This document shows, one piece after another, positions 1-11,906 of a stretch of 64,000 bases of DNA. Every line of letters begins with the position of its first letter. The stretch's first letter is position 1. The notes beneath the pieces were generated by a model. The model was given only the letters and a program-made list of their open reading frames with translations, searched no databases and had not been told where the DNA came from. The stretch spans positions 854,693 to 918,692 of the forward strand of contig QXEO01001040.1 in assembly GCA_007115705.1 (NCBI GenBank), written 5' to 3'. A program made the position numbers and the translations under genes. The DNA is from Dactylis glomerata (taxonomy: Eukaryota > Streptophyta > Magnoliopsida > Poales > Poaceae).

Positions 1-2818
1 CATCTCCAATATTGCATTTACTTATTCCTTTGAATTTATCTAATAGTTTCAGGTGTGCTTTCCACCAAAAAGAACCTTCCATATGGTTCCCAGGGATTTG
101 ACCATTGTTGTAATATGAATTCCAGATTAAATTTACCCATGGGATATCATGTCTGTTGTAAAATTTGTGAAGGTTTTTGAGAAGAAGCACATCATTCTGA
201 GCAGATAGATCAAGCACTCCCAAGCCACCTTGATTCTTTGGTTTGCAAATCTTTTCCCATGCCACTAAGGCAGGTCCCCTTGACTGAACTTCATTGTTCT
301 TTTTTCTCCAAAGGCAGTGTCTCATGTACTTTATAATTTGCTTTTTGATAGAAATAGGAATATCAAGGCAACAAATGAAGAAGATTGGGAGTGATGAGAG
401 AACTGACTTGACCATTAGTAATTTTCCACCATAATCAAGAAAGTCAGCAATTCCATTGAGCCTTCTTTCCACTCTTTGAACAATTGGAAGAAAGAATTCC
501 ATACTTGGTTTTATGATGCTTAAAGGCAAACCTAGATATGTGAGAGGTAACATGCCCTGTTTACATTGCAAGGTTCTTGCAAAATGGGTGAGTCTATCTC
601 CATCCAGATTGATGGGCATCAAACAAGACTTTGAGTAATTGACTTTTAGTCCAGTAGATTCTGAAAAAGCATGAAGTAGACCTTTCAGGCAAATAAGTTG
701 TGTGGCATCTGCTTTGAGGACAATGAGAGTGTCATCTGCATATTGAATTACAGGAAAGTCTGGATTTGCATTCCTTGGAAGGGGAGGAATCATTACACCA
801 GAGTTCATTGCTTTGTTTAGGATTGCTTGAAGACAATCTGCAGCCAGCACAAATAGCAATGGAGATAGGGGATCTCCTTGTCTAACTCCCCTTTTGAAGT
901 AGAATTTTTTCCCTGGGACACCATTTAGGAGAACTGAAGAAGTGCCAGAGCTCAAAATCATTTCTATCCACTTGATCCATTTTCCACCAAACGCTCTTGC
1001 TCTGAGAATCTCAATAATTGCAGAATGTTCAATTTTATCAAATGCCTTTTCAAAATCTAGTTTGAGAATTAGAAATTCTACCTTTGATTTATGACATTGA
1101 AACAGATATTCATAAGCCCAACCCAGACAATCTTGAATAGACCATTTTTTCAGAAATCCATATTGATTACTGTGAACAAGTTTCAGGATAACCTGCTGCA
1201 GTCTGTTTGCCAGCAATTTGGTAATAATTTTAAGCACACTATTCAATAGTGAAATGGGCCTGAAATCATTTGCAGAAACTGGGTTGTCTCCCTTTGGAAT
1301 TAAGGTGATGAAGGAAGAATTGATGCTTTCTAGGGCAACTTTTTCATCATAGAAGTCTTGGATCAATTCCTTTACATCTTTCACAATAATTTGCCAGCAG
1401 CTCTTGATGAACTTATTATTAAAGCCATCAGGTCCTGGAGATTTGTCATTGGGCAAATCATTAATCACATCTTTAATTTCCTTCTCAGAAAAAGGCCTCT
1501 CTAGAGCATTCATTGAGTCAGTGTCCAAACTTTGACCATACATTTCTCTCAGATTGAATTTCATAGAGGTTTTATCAGATTGCCCCATTCTCTCCTTAAA
1601 TGCTTTCCAAAGCATAGCAGCCTTGCCATCATGATCAGAGATTTCAGCTTGATCTTCATTTATCAACATTGAGATATAGTTGTTTCTATAGTTGATGGTG
1701 GCTTTAGTGTGAAAGAACTTTGTATTTTCATTTCCCAATTTTACCCACTTAATTTTGCCTCTTTGCTTCCAATAAACATTCTGGTTATGAAGCAATTGCA
1801 GCACATGGGATTTTAGAATATCTCTCAAGTTCCACTCCTCAGTAGTTAAATTTTTCCATTCTTGTATGATATCCAACAGCTCAATTGTCTCATTTACCTT
1901 GGCGATCAGGTCTTTCATGCATGGATTTTTTTTAGCCCAAAGCTTTAAACCCCTTCTCAAGTTTTTGAATTTTGCATTAATTCTCTTTGCACTATCAGTG
2001 TAGTTGATAGGAATGTTCAAGGCATTTTGCACAATCTCTTTAAAGCTGCTGTGACTAAGCCAGAAATTTTCAAATCTAAATATTCTGGTTTTGGAATTTT
2101 TGTTCCAATGGAAACCACACAAGGAACATGATCAGAAGTTGGCTTAGATAAAGGGTATACCATAGTGGAAGGATATGACAATGTCCATGAAGCAGAGGTG
2201 AAAAACCAGTCCTGTCTTTCAAGGAGAGGGTCTTTTTGCATGTTGCTCCAAGTAAATTTTCTGCCCTTCAAAGGCAGCTCCACTAGTCCCAGGTTACTAA
2301 TGGCCTCATTGAATAATAGCATATCATTAACATCTCCTCCAGGTTTATTTTGTCATTTGGATTTCTGATGAAGTTGAAGTCACCCATCACAATCCAGTCA
2401 GTGTCATCTGCCATAGTAATATTTGAAAACCAATCAAGAAATATGGCCTTTCTTTCAGCATGGCATGGTCCATAAATGTTTGTTAAAATCCAAGATACCA
2501 TTGATAAGTTGCTTGTGAATTTAAAAGAAAGAGAGAATTCATTCTGGAATTCTAGGTTGCCTTGAAACAAAGAGCCATTCCAGAGAATAATCATCCCACC
2601 AGAAGCACCAATTGATGGCAAAAATTCAAATTTATTGAATCTTTTTGGAGCAAATTTCCTTATAAATTGGATGTCAAAGTTCTCCCTCTTGGTTTCCTGA
2701 ATGCAAATAATATCACAGCCACATTCTTCAATCTTACTAGCTATGGCTAGCCATTTTTTTCTGCATTTATTCCTCTAATATTCCAGTTCATAATTTTCCA
2801 TAATCTATTGTGATTCAT
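1..2818 (-). pseudogene. LINE ORF2: APE endonuclease plus reverse transcriptase, partial and frameshifted
   Basis: ORF2 normally nicks target DNA and copies the LINE RNA into it. The likely ATG is at 2818, reading MNHNRLWKIMNWNIRGIN, the usual start of an APE-type endonuclease. QETK follows near 2695, and the GDFN motif near 2380. Reverse transcriptase motifs follow: NDFRPISLLN near 1260, RGVRQGDPLSPLLF near 890-850, and the catalytic YADD near 735. From about 2060 to position 1 the frame looks open, and it leaves the window before the C-terminal zinc region ends. Three frameshifts are visible: a run of seven A's near 2755 where eight would keep frame, one base lost near 2335 (DKNKPGGD context), and one near 2080. 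The copy therefore cannot make an intact protein. Family assignment is secure; the exact start is an inference. Confidence 0.9.
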
Positions 2819-3177
2819 TGGAAACAAATGTGGGATATTATTTTTGCAATAAAGCAATTCCACAAGAATTGCTTTTCCACACACTCCCAATCAAAGAGAG
2901 AGGAATAAGATAAAAGTCTGCCCCACTGCATATATATAATTGGTTTAGCAACATATCCACAGAAGGGTTTAAGGGACCACCACAAGGTTTGGCAGACAAT
3001 AAGACAAGGGGTATTATTACATAACTGCGGAAAGACATGGCAATTCGCAACAAAATATATCATCCAGCTTGTCTTTTCCCTTGTCCAACTTCTTCACCCT
3101 CTTCACCAGTTTAGAGTTCAGGTTTTCCTCCTCCACCTTGCAGAAAGAGGTTGCCAAATTTTTCACAATTTTAGACT

Positions 3178-6100
3178 TTAGATCTGGGGGGGGGCAGATG
3201 AGCATGACAAACAGTTCTTGTCTTTGCAAATAGAATGGTTCTTAAACCCTTCATTAAGTTCCAGGATTCTAGGGCTTCTCCTTACCTCAGTATCCACCAG
3301 AGGTGTAATCCCCCTTCTCTTCCTTTTGGGAGCAGAGGGTGGGTGCAGAGGCATCTCTTCCTTAGCAACCTGAGAGGATTCTCCCAAGATAGAAATAGAG
3401 CATTTAGGAGCTTGGCTTACAACACATTTGTCAGGGACAAGGAATGAAATATAATCTTGATCTTCATTTTCCTTAATTATATTCCATAATGAGCTATTAA
3501 GAAACTTCTTTGTCCAATCAAATTTTTCTGGAGTAAGCAGCATTAGAGTTATGAAATTGAACCAATTGGTGGGAATTTCCAATACCTTGCAAGAGGAATT
3601 ATTCATTTGCTCCATGATGTGAGGGGCAAAGTATTTTTCCCATAGCAGCATGCCCTCAGCAGAAAATTTTTCTGTGTCCTTTCTGGGGAAGAAGTGAGTT
3701 TTCACCAATCCCAGCTGAATGTGAGCAACCTCTGGAGGTACAAAATCATTGAAGTGAAACATTTCCAGATTTGGATCAGAGATATTATCATCCAAGAGCA
3801 TGTCATTTTCTTGCTCATTTTCTGGCTCAGGATCCTCCTCTTCTCCATCAGATTCACTGTCTGAGCCAATGTCATGGTAGGCCATCATGATGTTCTGCAT
3901 ACCAACACCTAACTGCATGAAATTGTCCATGTTGAGTGCTTGTGCATCTCCCTGAACATTGACTGGGATTATTGCATCTTCCTGAAAGAACTGCATCTCA
4001 TCATCTTGCTGTACCACAGCAAGCTGATTAACTTCTTCATTGTGAGCATTAATCTGTGGAAGTGGAAGATTATTTGACTATTCACCATCTGACAGAGAGA
4101 CAGTAACAGTAAGACTGCTCTGCAAATCAACACCATCAGCATTCCCTTCCACATTGTCCACAACATCTGCAAGATCATTGAGATTGTTGATTGCTTGTTG
4201 TTCTTCATTTGCCCATTGCCCATCACCCCATGCCATGTTGTCATCATTAAGCAGAACAGGAGGAGGAGCAAAGTTGACAGGTGGCAAAGGATGTGGATCA
4301 GCTCCATCATCAGGGACAGGGTCTTCATCTTGAGGACCAGGACCAAGAAGGGTCTGCTGCAAAACTTCAATTGAAAACGACCAAGACTCTGTATCTGGGT
4401 TGTCCCCATCTGTCAGCCTGATGCTTTTTTGGAATTTCTTGTAGCTCAGTGCAACTAACTTTTGCAATAATCCTTCCTTTATTTCTCTCATCATTCTCCC
4501 ACACCATCAAATGACCAAACTTGCACACAACAGCAGTGACATCCTCAGTGGACCAATTGTCCAGAGGAGGTCCTATCATCAGAATCCAATATTCTCTATT
4601 CAAGTTTGCTCTCCTCCAGTTGGCGCCCTCGCTGTGTTTGACAAACGAAATTTGGATATCCTGGAACTGGTGCGGACTATGTGCAACAAGCCTGTCCCTG
4701 TCTCTGAAATGCGCAAATCGCACATAGGCCTGGCCAAAAGGGCATTTCTGGACATCTCTAACTCCTACCCGTGCAACATTCGCAAAGAAATCTTCCAGAA
4801 CATCACGAATGTTAGCAAAGAGTACCTGGCCTTCCGGCATGGGCTGGATTGTCGCAATAGCATATTCTTCATGGCGACGAAGTCGACGTGGGAGAACGAC
4901 CCGATGAACTGCAGTACGACCCTCGATGTGCTGAATCTGAAATCCAGGCGGAACAAAAGGTTGTGGGTCTATGGGAATGTTCGCCATTGCCAAGGTCCTC
5001 GCCGGAGCCGCAGCAGGGGGAGGAACAGAGCAGGGGTTTACTGTAGCAGGCGAGGAGACAGGGGAAATGGGAGACACGGCCAAGATGGGAAAAGAGAAGA
5101 GTTCTTTGAACGATGAAATTTTTTTGATCGGCAAAGCCGGCCCATGGGCCCTAAACCAAGAAAGGCAAGGCGAATCTGGCCATTTACTGGGATCCGGAGC
5201 AGGGAAGGAAGTGAATTTCATAAATGGAATCAGGCCCGGTAAATGCAAAGATTTTTCCTTTTTTGGTACCCAAATTTCCCGCCTATTACTATAAATCGAT
5301 GGAGGCAATGAATTTGACGTTATTTTGGTATTAACACCATTGACCACCTGAGCGTAACTTTTTTGCTCATTATCAGCATTAATGCGATTAATGCTAATAA
5401 AACTCTTTGATTTAGCCTGCTTGAATGGAGAGGGGGGAGAAATTACCGGCTCAATTTTTGAAGGGAATGAAAGCCGTTTGAAAACCGATAATTTTCCAGG
5501 GCCTTTGTTTTTTGATCTTTGAATATGTGTCCATTCAGAATCTTGCTCCAAGTAGTATTTTTTCTCCTCAAATTCCCAGTTAGGACCACCTCTCCCCCAA
5601 AGAAGGTAATGAATGTCAAACTCTTTCTCTGAAATTTTCCCTGAATTATAAATTTCAAACCCAATGGATCTGGAGGCCACATCAAATTTGAAAACTCTAC
5701 CACGTAGGAGAGAAACTTGAAATTGAGAAGCTTTTCCTCCAAAGCATACTTGAAGAGCAACACTGACTGTATGCACATCTAGTTTAAAATTTGAACGACC
5801 AAATGCAGCCACTAAGAAGAAAGGCCTCTTACGAAAACCAGGCAAGAAATTAACCGAATGACCAAATTTTTTGTAGACGTCATCAGCAAATTGGGCTCCT
5901 CGAGCAAAGTTGAAATGAAGAGGAGATACCTGAGTTTCACTTGAAATATCCTTCAATAAAACATCTGAAGACTTTTTGGATGAAATATTTGAGCTCTGAG
6001 CAGAAGATTGTGTAATTTGATCACCAATAATCACTTTATGCACCGGAAGCTCAATCTAGTTACCTTTTGTGATAGATTCATTCTCAAGAAGAAATCGAGC

Positions 6101-6502
6101 ATCTATCAGAATCTCGTCATTGTCCAACAAAACCAGACAATGAGCTAAAGGTCGAAGGATCAAAAAACCAGGTCTCCATGATGACCAATCACCACTAACA
6201 AAGGAAGAACATTGAACTTTCCATCTCAGAATGGGAGGTTCCTTTGCAGGCCAAGGTGACAAGAAGCTTGAAACAATCTTGGATGTGTGAGAGGGGAACC
6301 TCACCATTGAACCATCATGAAAAACTTCCCCATTTTCAAGAGCTCGGCCAACCAAAGGTTCCTCACTCTCATTGAGAAGAACCAACCACTTGGATCTAGA
6401 AAGCACTAAGAAGCCCTTGGAAAACTTACCATCATCCCAAAGTCGAATGGTGTTGAAAGTCACCACCCAACGACCAACAGGAGCATCCATGGAAGTCACC
6501 AT
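3178..6502 (-). pseudogene. LINE ORF1 (grass-type RNA-binding/gag-like protein), broken
   Basis: This is a long protein of about 1,100 residues upstream of ORF2 on the same strand, so it takes the place of LINE ORF1, whose product packages the RNA. The first canonical ATG is at 6502, with a second at 6490 (MDAPVGRW). The frame is interrupted by a TAG at 6056-6058, shifts near 4440, and meets another TAG at 4078-4080 before ending at 3178. About 4985-4370 encodes a compact segment beginning MANIPIDPQPFVPPGFQ that I recall from many grass retroelement proteins (catalogued, I believe, as DUF7597). The middle (4330-3770) is acidic and rich in D, E and N. A Cys cluster, CKDKNCLSC, lies just before the stop. 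About 360 bp without a clear gene separates it from ORF2. The role is inferred mainly from position. Confidence 0.7.
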
Positions 6503-6602
6503 GGGAGAAGGCGCCGGCGCCAAGGCGCCACCGGCGACGGCCAAGGGCAGGATCCCTAACTTGAGAACACCACCACCTCACCTCTCTCTTCGCCTAAGTC
6601 AC

Positions 6603-7849
6603 TAGTACTCGTTTTACCTCTCTCTTCGCAGAAGCACCTTTATCAGAAGCATAGATCGCCTACTCAACGAAACGAAAAGAAATAGAATTTTTTTGCAGGA
6701 TATGACGATGCAAGAATAGCGTGGAGCAAATATTTTTGAGTCTATACCCGAACAATTTTTTTTTGGCTATAGCCTCGGGGGCTACTTCCATCGGGAGCGC
6801 TGGTCGCGCACCCGATGAAATTATAGATTATGAGAGTTATGAAGCAGGAGTTAAAGCACATTGTCGAATACCTTGTCAAAAGAAGAACCCCAGACACAAA
6901 TTACTTGTTTAGTCACTCCCATCGGGAGGGGTTTTCAATTAACCAAAGATTATGCAACCCGAAGATTTTGGATATTGAAATAGTCAAACAAGGCTAAAAG
7001 CGATTAAAAATATGATTCTCGAGTTGCGTCATCGCGACAAAACTTGAATGCCATGATTGTAACAGATCATGAAGGTAAGACCCCAGGATCCGTCCTGCGT
7101 GGCCTAGTATACGTACCTGGATGCGCTCTGCTAGTAATTTTCTGTATCTACGATGCGAAGAAAAATCCCGGTGGACGCACTGGGTACCCTGAGAAGTACT
7201 GAAATCCTTTCTTTGTAAGTCCTAAATGCGACAAAATATTGGGTTAGACCAGGTACCAGAATCAAGTCAAGGGGCTTAAGTCTAAAGTAGGTAGCAAGTT
7301 TCTGCTCCAGTAGTTAACTAGTTTCCTGATCCATCAGAGGAACCAGGCTTGTTAACCAAAATCCCCTTGAGAAATAAAATAATATGAGTTGTTTAAATGA
7401 GTATAGGAAAAAGAAGAAGTCGAAGATTGATCAAATCGAAGATACGAAGATTTGTGATTCAACCCGAATCTATAATTCTGATAGAATCTCGGGAGCTACT
7501 GACAAGGGTATAGCTAATAGAGCCCATTATCTTTGTACCCCTGAGGCCCGTTAAGATAGGCCTAGTCATAGGCATAGTCAAAATATGAGTTGATATCGTA
7601 TACGGACACTGTAATTTGTATTGAACCCGATCGGGTCCTTGAGACCTGGCTACCTATATATAGGGGCCAGGAGAGGCCGGTCAGGGATAGATTAAGATTG
7701 AGCCAATTGAGTACCATGCTTATTCTCGATACACGCATAACCACGCCTTGTTTGACTGACCTTTACCTTCAAGTTCATCTGATGCCCTCTTCCCCCGATC
7801 CAAAGTCCTTCATCTAGGACATTTGTCGAGTCAACCCTCGTCACAAACC
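6603..7849 (+). mobile_element. Degenerate gypsy internal end and LTR fragment
   Basis: At 6772-6786 the sequence reads CCTCGGGGGCTACT, the polypurine-tract boundary seen at the 3' LTR of many grass gypsy elements and present in similar form in element 2. About 1 kb of non-coding sequence follows with a TATA-like CTATATATAGG at 7654-7664, as expected inside an LTR. It fades near 7845 (CTCGTCACA). No terminal TG/CA pair or partner LTR is found, so this is either a solo LTR or a remnant. 6603-6770 holds nothing I recognise. Confidence 0.35.
7654..7664 (+). promoter_or_regulatory. TATA-like box in the degenerate LTR fragment
   Basis: CTATATATAGG lies 150-200 bp before the likely end of the LTR fragment, a usual place for the U3/R promoter. 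The motif is palindromic, so strand is assigned only from the element orientation suggested by the GGGGGCTACT boundary. Confidence 0.25.
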
Positions 7850-9079
7850 ATAAGGACTAAAGTGCATAATAGCCATGCAATGTTAATCCATCCATACTTT
7901 GCTAAATAAGTGGAATCTGAAGAAACTAAACTCGTTTGCATTACGTTAAATAGACCTAACAACTTGAATAAAACCAATTAAGAGTGATTTGAAAATAAAA
8001 TTTTGCCATGTGAAACCACATGATTCACATGCTAATAAAGTTCTTCACCAAATTAAGATTAAGACCTAAATGACTCGAACTAAATAAAATTCAACTTATA
8101 AACCTTTAAAAAATCTTATAAACTTATAGAAACATAAATTTAAGTGAAATTAAAAAATTGTAAAAAATGTTTTGGAAAATAAATATTAAACTCAAAATAT
8201 TATTTTAATATTAAAAAATAAAAATAAAATAAAATAATTTTTAAAATTCAATTCCTTATTACTTAAAATTCTTAGAACAATATTTAATAATAAAAAAATG
8301 ACAAAGTAATATTTTAATGTGAGATCAAATAGATTCATGCCTTCTCAAATAAAACCAAACACAATTTTATTCTTGAAGTAAAATAAATCTTGTTGAATTA
8401 CTATTTTGTGTTAAGTAATATTTAAATGGGTAAGAAGAATTTTTTTTAAATGAAAAACTTGAGAATCTTTCTTAGGAATAAAACCTTAAGAATATTTTCA
8501 AGTTGATTTTTTTAACTAAGAAAATAAAGGAAAATACCTTTGTTTTCTTCTGAGTTTACAATATATCCGTCTTTACGGCATAGAGAGATTTTACAAAGTT
8601 CTGGCTACTGCGATCCTTCCGGTGGCCTATTAATTGCTTACCTGGTTGACAGATCAATGATGTGCTTCAGTTCAATGGATCTTTCTATAGTAAAGCAGGA
8701 TATCCCTTGTGAGAAAAGTAGAATGTTTCAAATATGTGCATTTTCCTAAAGTAGGATTTAAAACACTTCTTTAAGGCACCCAGAAAGAGTTTATCACCAA
8801 AACCTAAATAGAAAAACCTAGTAATAATCATTTCAGTGAATCTTAATGAGATGAATTACAAAGGGAAATCAACTCCACTTGGTTTTCCCAATGTTATTTT
8901 TCCCATTAAAAATTACCATCCCTTGATTGAAGTGCGGGTAAAACCAAAACCCTGAGCACTTAACCCTAGATCACACATAGTAGAATCATTGGAGGATGAT
9001 TCCGGGAATTAGAACGACTGCATTCATATATTATGCATAAAAACATATTGACAAGCTTTTCAAACATCAATCCTTATCG
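7850..9079. other. AT-rich non-coding stretch, probable LTR decay
   Basis: No reading frame with recognisable protein similarity is present. The base composition and short A/T-run texture resemble the AT-rich middle of the element 4 LTR (36900-37850). I suspect it is the older part of the same LTR relic that continues at 9080-10735, but I cannot align it convincingly by eye. Confidence 0.3.
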
Positions 9080-10735
9080 CACCGATGAAGTTCTTCCATT
9101 TGGGTTTTCAACAACTAGAAGACACTGATTGTATGTATGACCTACAGTCAGAGGCAAGTTCACTGCATGTCCATTGAATCTTGTAGAATATATCTTTGGA
9201 TATTACCCTTCTCCTCTACATTAAAACAAAAACTATTTTCTATAAATAAATTGGAGATACTTTGGAATGGTGGGCAATGGAATCATGGTTGTGTCACGAG
9301 AGCTAGCTACTCGAGTGAGTGGAAAGGATTCCATTGTACCAGGAATGTAAAATTAGGACTTAATAACAACTGTACCCACAGAACTTGTTATGGACAAGCG
9401 AGTCAGAAGTTACTTCCGAGTTCCGTATATCTTTGGGGGTATAGTCGGATTGATTTTCCTTTCGAGGAACATCAATGGGTGGGAGCCCATGGTAAACGTC
9501 CCTACTCTATGCTGTAGAGTAACGACTATAGTCTTCTAGCTGAGAGGGCAATTGATTCATGTCATTGACCAGATTAGTTATAACGGGTAGGTTACGGAAC
9601 AAGGTAGTGCTCAGCATGATTCGGCCATACTTGGTATCTGGCCTCATACGTAAGGAAGTGGGAATAGGCAAAAGGGCCAAGGATATTTGTGGGTAAAGTA
9701 GCGCACCTATAGAGAGTGTATAGAATCGTGACATGTTACTCCCGATTCCGGGAAGGAATTGCGAACACGACATGGAAAGGAATTGTCAAAAAGTTCTAAC
9801 AACCCGTGAAGGCTGATGAACATAGATTTTCATAATGTAAAACTTGACTGCTACACTTATAAAACTGACACAACTCCCATCTCCTAGCATCTCATTCCCA
9901 CCCCGTCGTCGAGAGCAGCTTAAAGAAGGTCAGGTTTGGAACTCGTGAGGGATGTTTCGTTGCATGTGGATCTTCCGCGCCTACTTTGTTTGTCCTAAAT
10001 TTGGTCACCCATGCACTTTTCTAGTTAGAGATCGACTGGGTCCTTTGATAATATAGGTAAGTCGGGCTTCTTTTTAAGCAATATCATGACTAGAATCTTA
10101 AGAGGATGACTACGTCCTTGAAGCTACAAAGTCCAACTAATGTTGAATCGACGCATGACGAAAACAAGGAAAAAGAAAAGGTGACTTCCATTGACCAAGG
10201 AAATCGAAATGTACCTAGGACCTACGGCTGTACTCAATCTATCTTCTTATCCCTTGCTAGACTTTGGAGTAGCCGTGGGCATCCAAAGGCATTAGGTCAA
10301 GCAAAAGGGCCCTACTTCGAGGAGTGAGGATCAGATGACGACAACCGAAAGTGAAGGACCATCTCGAAGACCGTGAAGATATAGCTGAACCTTAGACTGG
10401 GTCAATTCCCCAAACCATAGGACCTATGCATATAGAACATTGCTCTAGTAGCAATTACATCATCATAGGACTCGCGATAAGGTCTCTTCATGTCGTAGTC
10501 GACGAGTTTCTTCTTTTGGCTTTTGGTATGAAAAGAGCTTACCTAACAACCTTATATGTCAAGGAAGTTCCAGGATCGTTTCATCCATGTGATATCAATA
10601 AAATAGTCAGACATTGGATTCACTATGTTTCTGTTGTTCTACTCTGTTGGGTGTAATATTCATTGAACAAGTGTTCCGGGAGTGTTATGCCAACGACTTG
10701 CGTACTACATCATGCAGCGGTATGTTGGGTCACCG
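9080..10735 (+). mobile_element. Diverged LTR relic related to the element 4 LTR
   Basis: Several blocks match the 3' half of the element 4 LTR (about 37855-39343) in the same order and orientation: a GCAAGTTCAC block near 9160, GGAATGGTGGGCAATGGAA near 9262, a GGGTAAAG..GCACCT block near 9690, GTGAAGGCTGATGAACATAG near 9805, and the end GTTATGCCAACGACTTGC..GGTATG..GGGTCACCGCA at 10679-10735. Divergence is far higher than between the two element 4 LTRs, so this is an older insertion or a related subfamily. Its CA end abuts copia coding sequence at 10736. Confidence 0.6.
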
Positions 10736-11906
10736 CACATGTACCCCGCTTCGATTGTAGAATTTGCAATCATGCTTTGCTTGCGGCTTATCTAGCTCAC
10801 ACTCCTCCATTCAAAATATAAACGTATCCTGACTGAGATTTAGAATCATCTGGGTCAGTGTTGAAACTAGCATCAACGTAACCTTTTACGATGAGGTCCT
10901 CATCACTTCCATAGACCAAGAACATTTCTTTAGTCCTATTTAAATACTTTAGGATGTTCTTTATAGTTGTGAACTGTTCGACTCCTAGATCACTTTGGTA
11001 TCTGCTCGTCAAATTAAGAGCATTGGACACGTCTGGTCTAGTATACAACATGGCATACATGATAGAACCTATGGCTGAGGCATAGGGTATATTGCTCATA
11101 GATCCTTTATTTTTGCCGTAGCTGGACACTGAGCCTTACTCAATATCTTACCTGATAACATGGGCAAGGAACCTTTCTTTGCTTAATCCATTCTGAACCT
11201 CTTCAGAACTTTGTCCAGATATGTACTTTGACTTAGACCTATTAGGCGTCTTTGTCTATCTCTATAGATTTTAATGCCTAATATGTAAACAGCTTATCCT
11301 AGCTCTTTCATTGAAAACCTTTTATTCAAATAACTCTTCACATCGTTAAGCATTCCAATGTCATTTCCAGTAATCAATATGTCATCCACGTATAGTACTA
11401 AAAATGTCACCGAGCTCCCGCTCACTTTCTTGTAGATACAAGCTTCGTAGCAATTTGGGAAAAATCCAAAACTCTTGATCAATTGATCAAAATGAAGGTT
11501 CCTACTCCGGGATGCTGTCTTCAGCCCATAAATGGAATGTTGAAGTTTGCACACTTTATGAGCATCCTTAGGATTGACAAAACCTTTGGGCTGCATCATA
11601 TACAACTCTTCATCAATATTACCATTGAGGAATGCAGTCTTGACGTCCATCTGCCAAATTTCGCAATCATGAAATGCAACTGCTAATAATATCAAAATGG
11701 ACTTAAAGATCGCTACGGGAGAGAAAGTCTCATCGTAGTCAACTCCTTGAACTTTCCAAAACCCCTTTGTGACAAGTCAAGCTTTATAGATGGTAACATT
11801 ACCGTCCGCATTCGTTTTCTTCTTGAAAATCCATTTGCACTCAACGGCCTTACGGTTGCTAGGAGGGTCCACCAGTAAATACTTGGTTTTTGCTCATGGA
11901 TCCCAA
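10736..11906 (-). pseudogene. Copia reverse transcriptase and RNase H, broken and 3'-truncated
   Basis: The domain copies element RNA into DNA and removes the RNA strand. Reverse transcriptase begins near 11906 (VWTLVDPP context). The conserved WQMDVKTAFLNG segment is near 11640 and the catalytic LYVDDILITG near 11380. RNase H follows with DASFNTDPDDSKSQSGYV near 10860, then Q-S-M-I-A-N-S-T-I-E-A-G-Y-M, where sequence ends at 10736. Frame changes occur near 11715, 11290 and 11140, with a nonsense codon in the link near 11180, and the stretch 10740-10800 is also damaged. Some 40 or more C-terminal residues of RNase H are missing. Confidence 0.85.

Larger units (their letters stand above)
1..6600 (-). 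mobile_element. L1-type non-LTR retrotransposon (LINE), 3' part outside the window
   Basis: The block reads on the minus strand as a two-ORF LINE. ORF1 lies at 3178-6502 and ORF2 starts near 2818 and runs off the left edge. No LTRs are seen, and the order ORF1, ORF2 endonuclease, ORF2 reverse transcriptase fits plant L1 elements. The 5' end is probably near 6600, since coding similarity stops just beyond ORF1 and an unrelated sequence follows. The 3' UTR, poly-A tail and target-site duplication lie outside the window, so the exact ends are not proven. Frameshifts and stops in both ORFs show the copy is dead. Confidence 0.85.
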
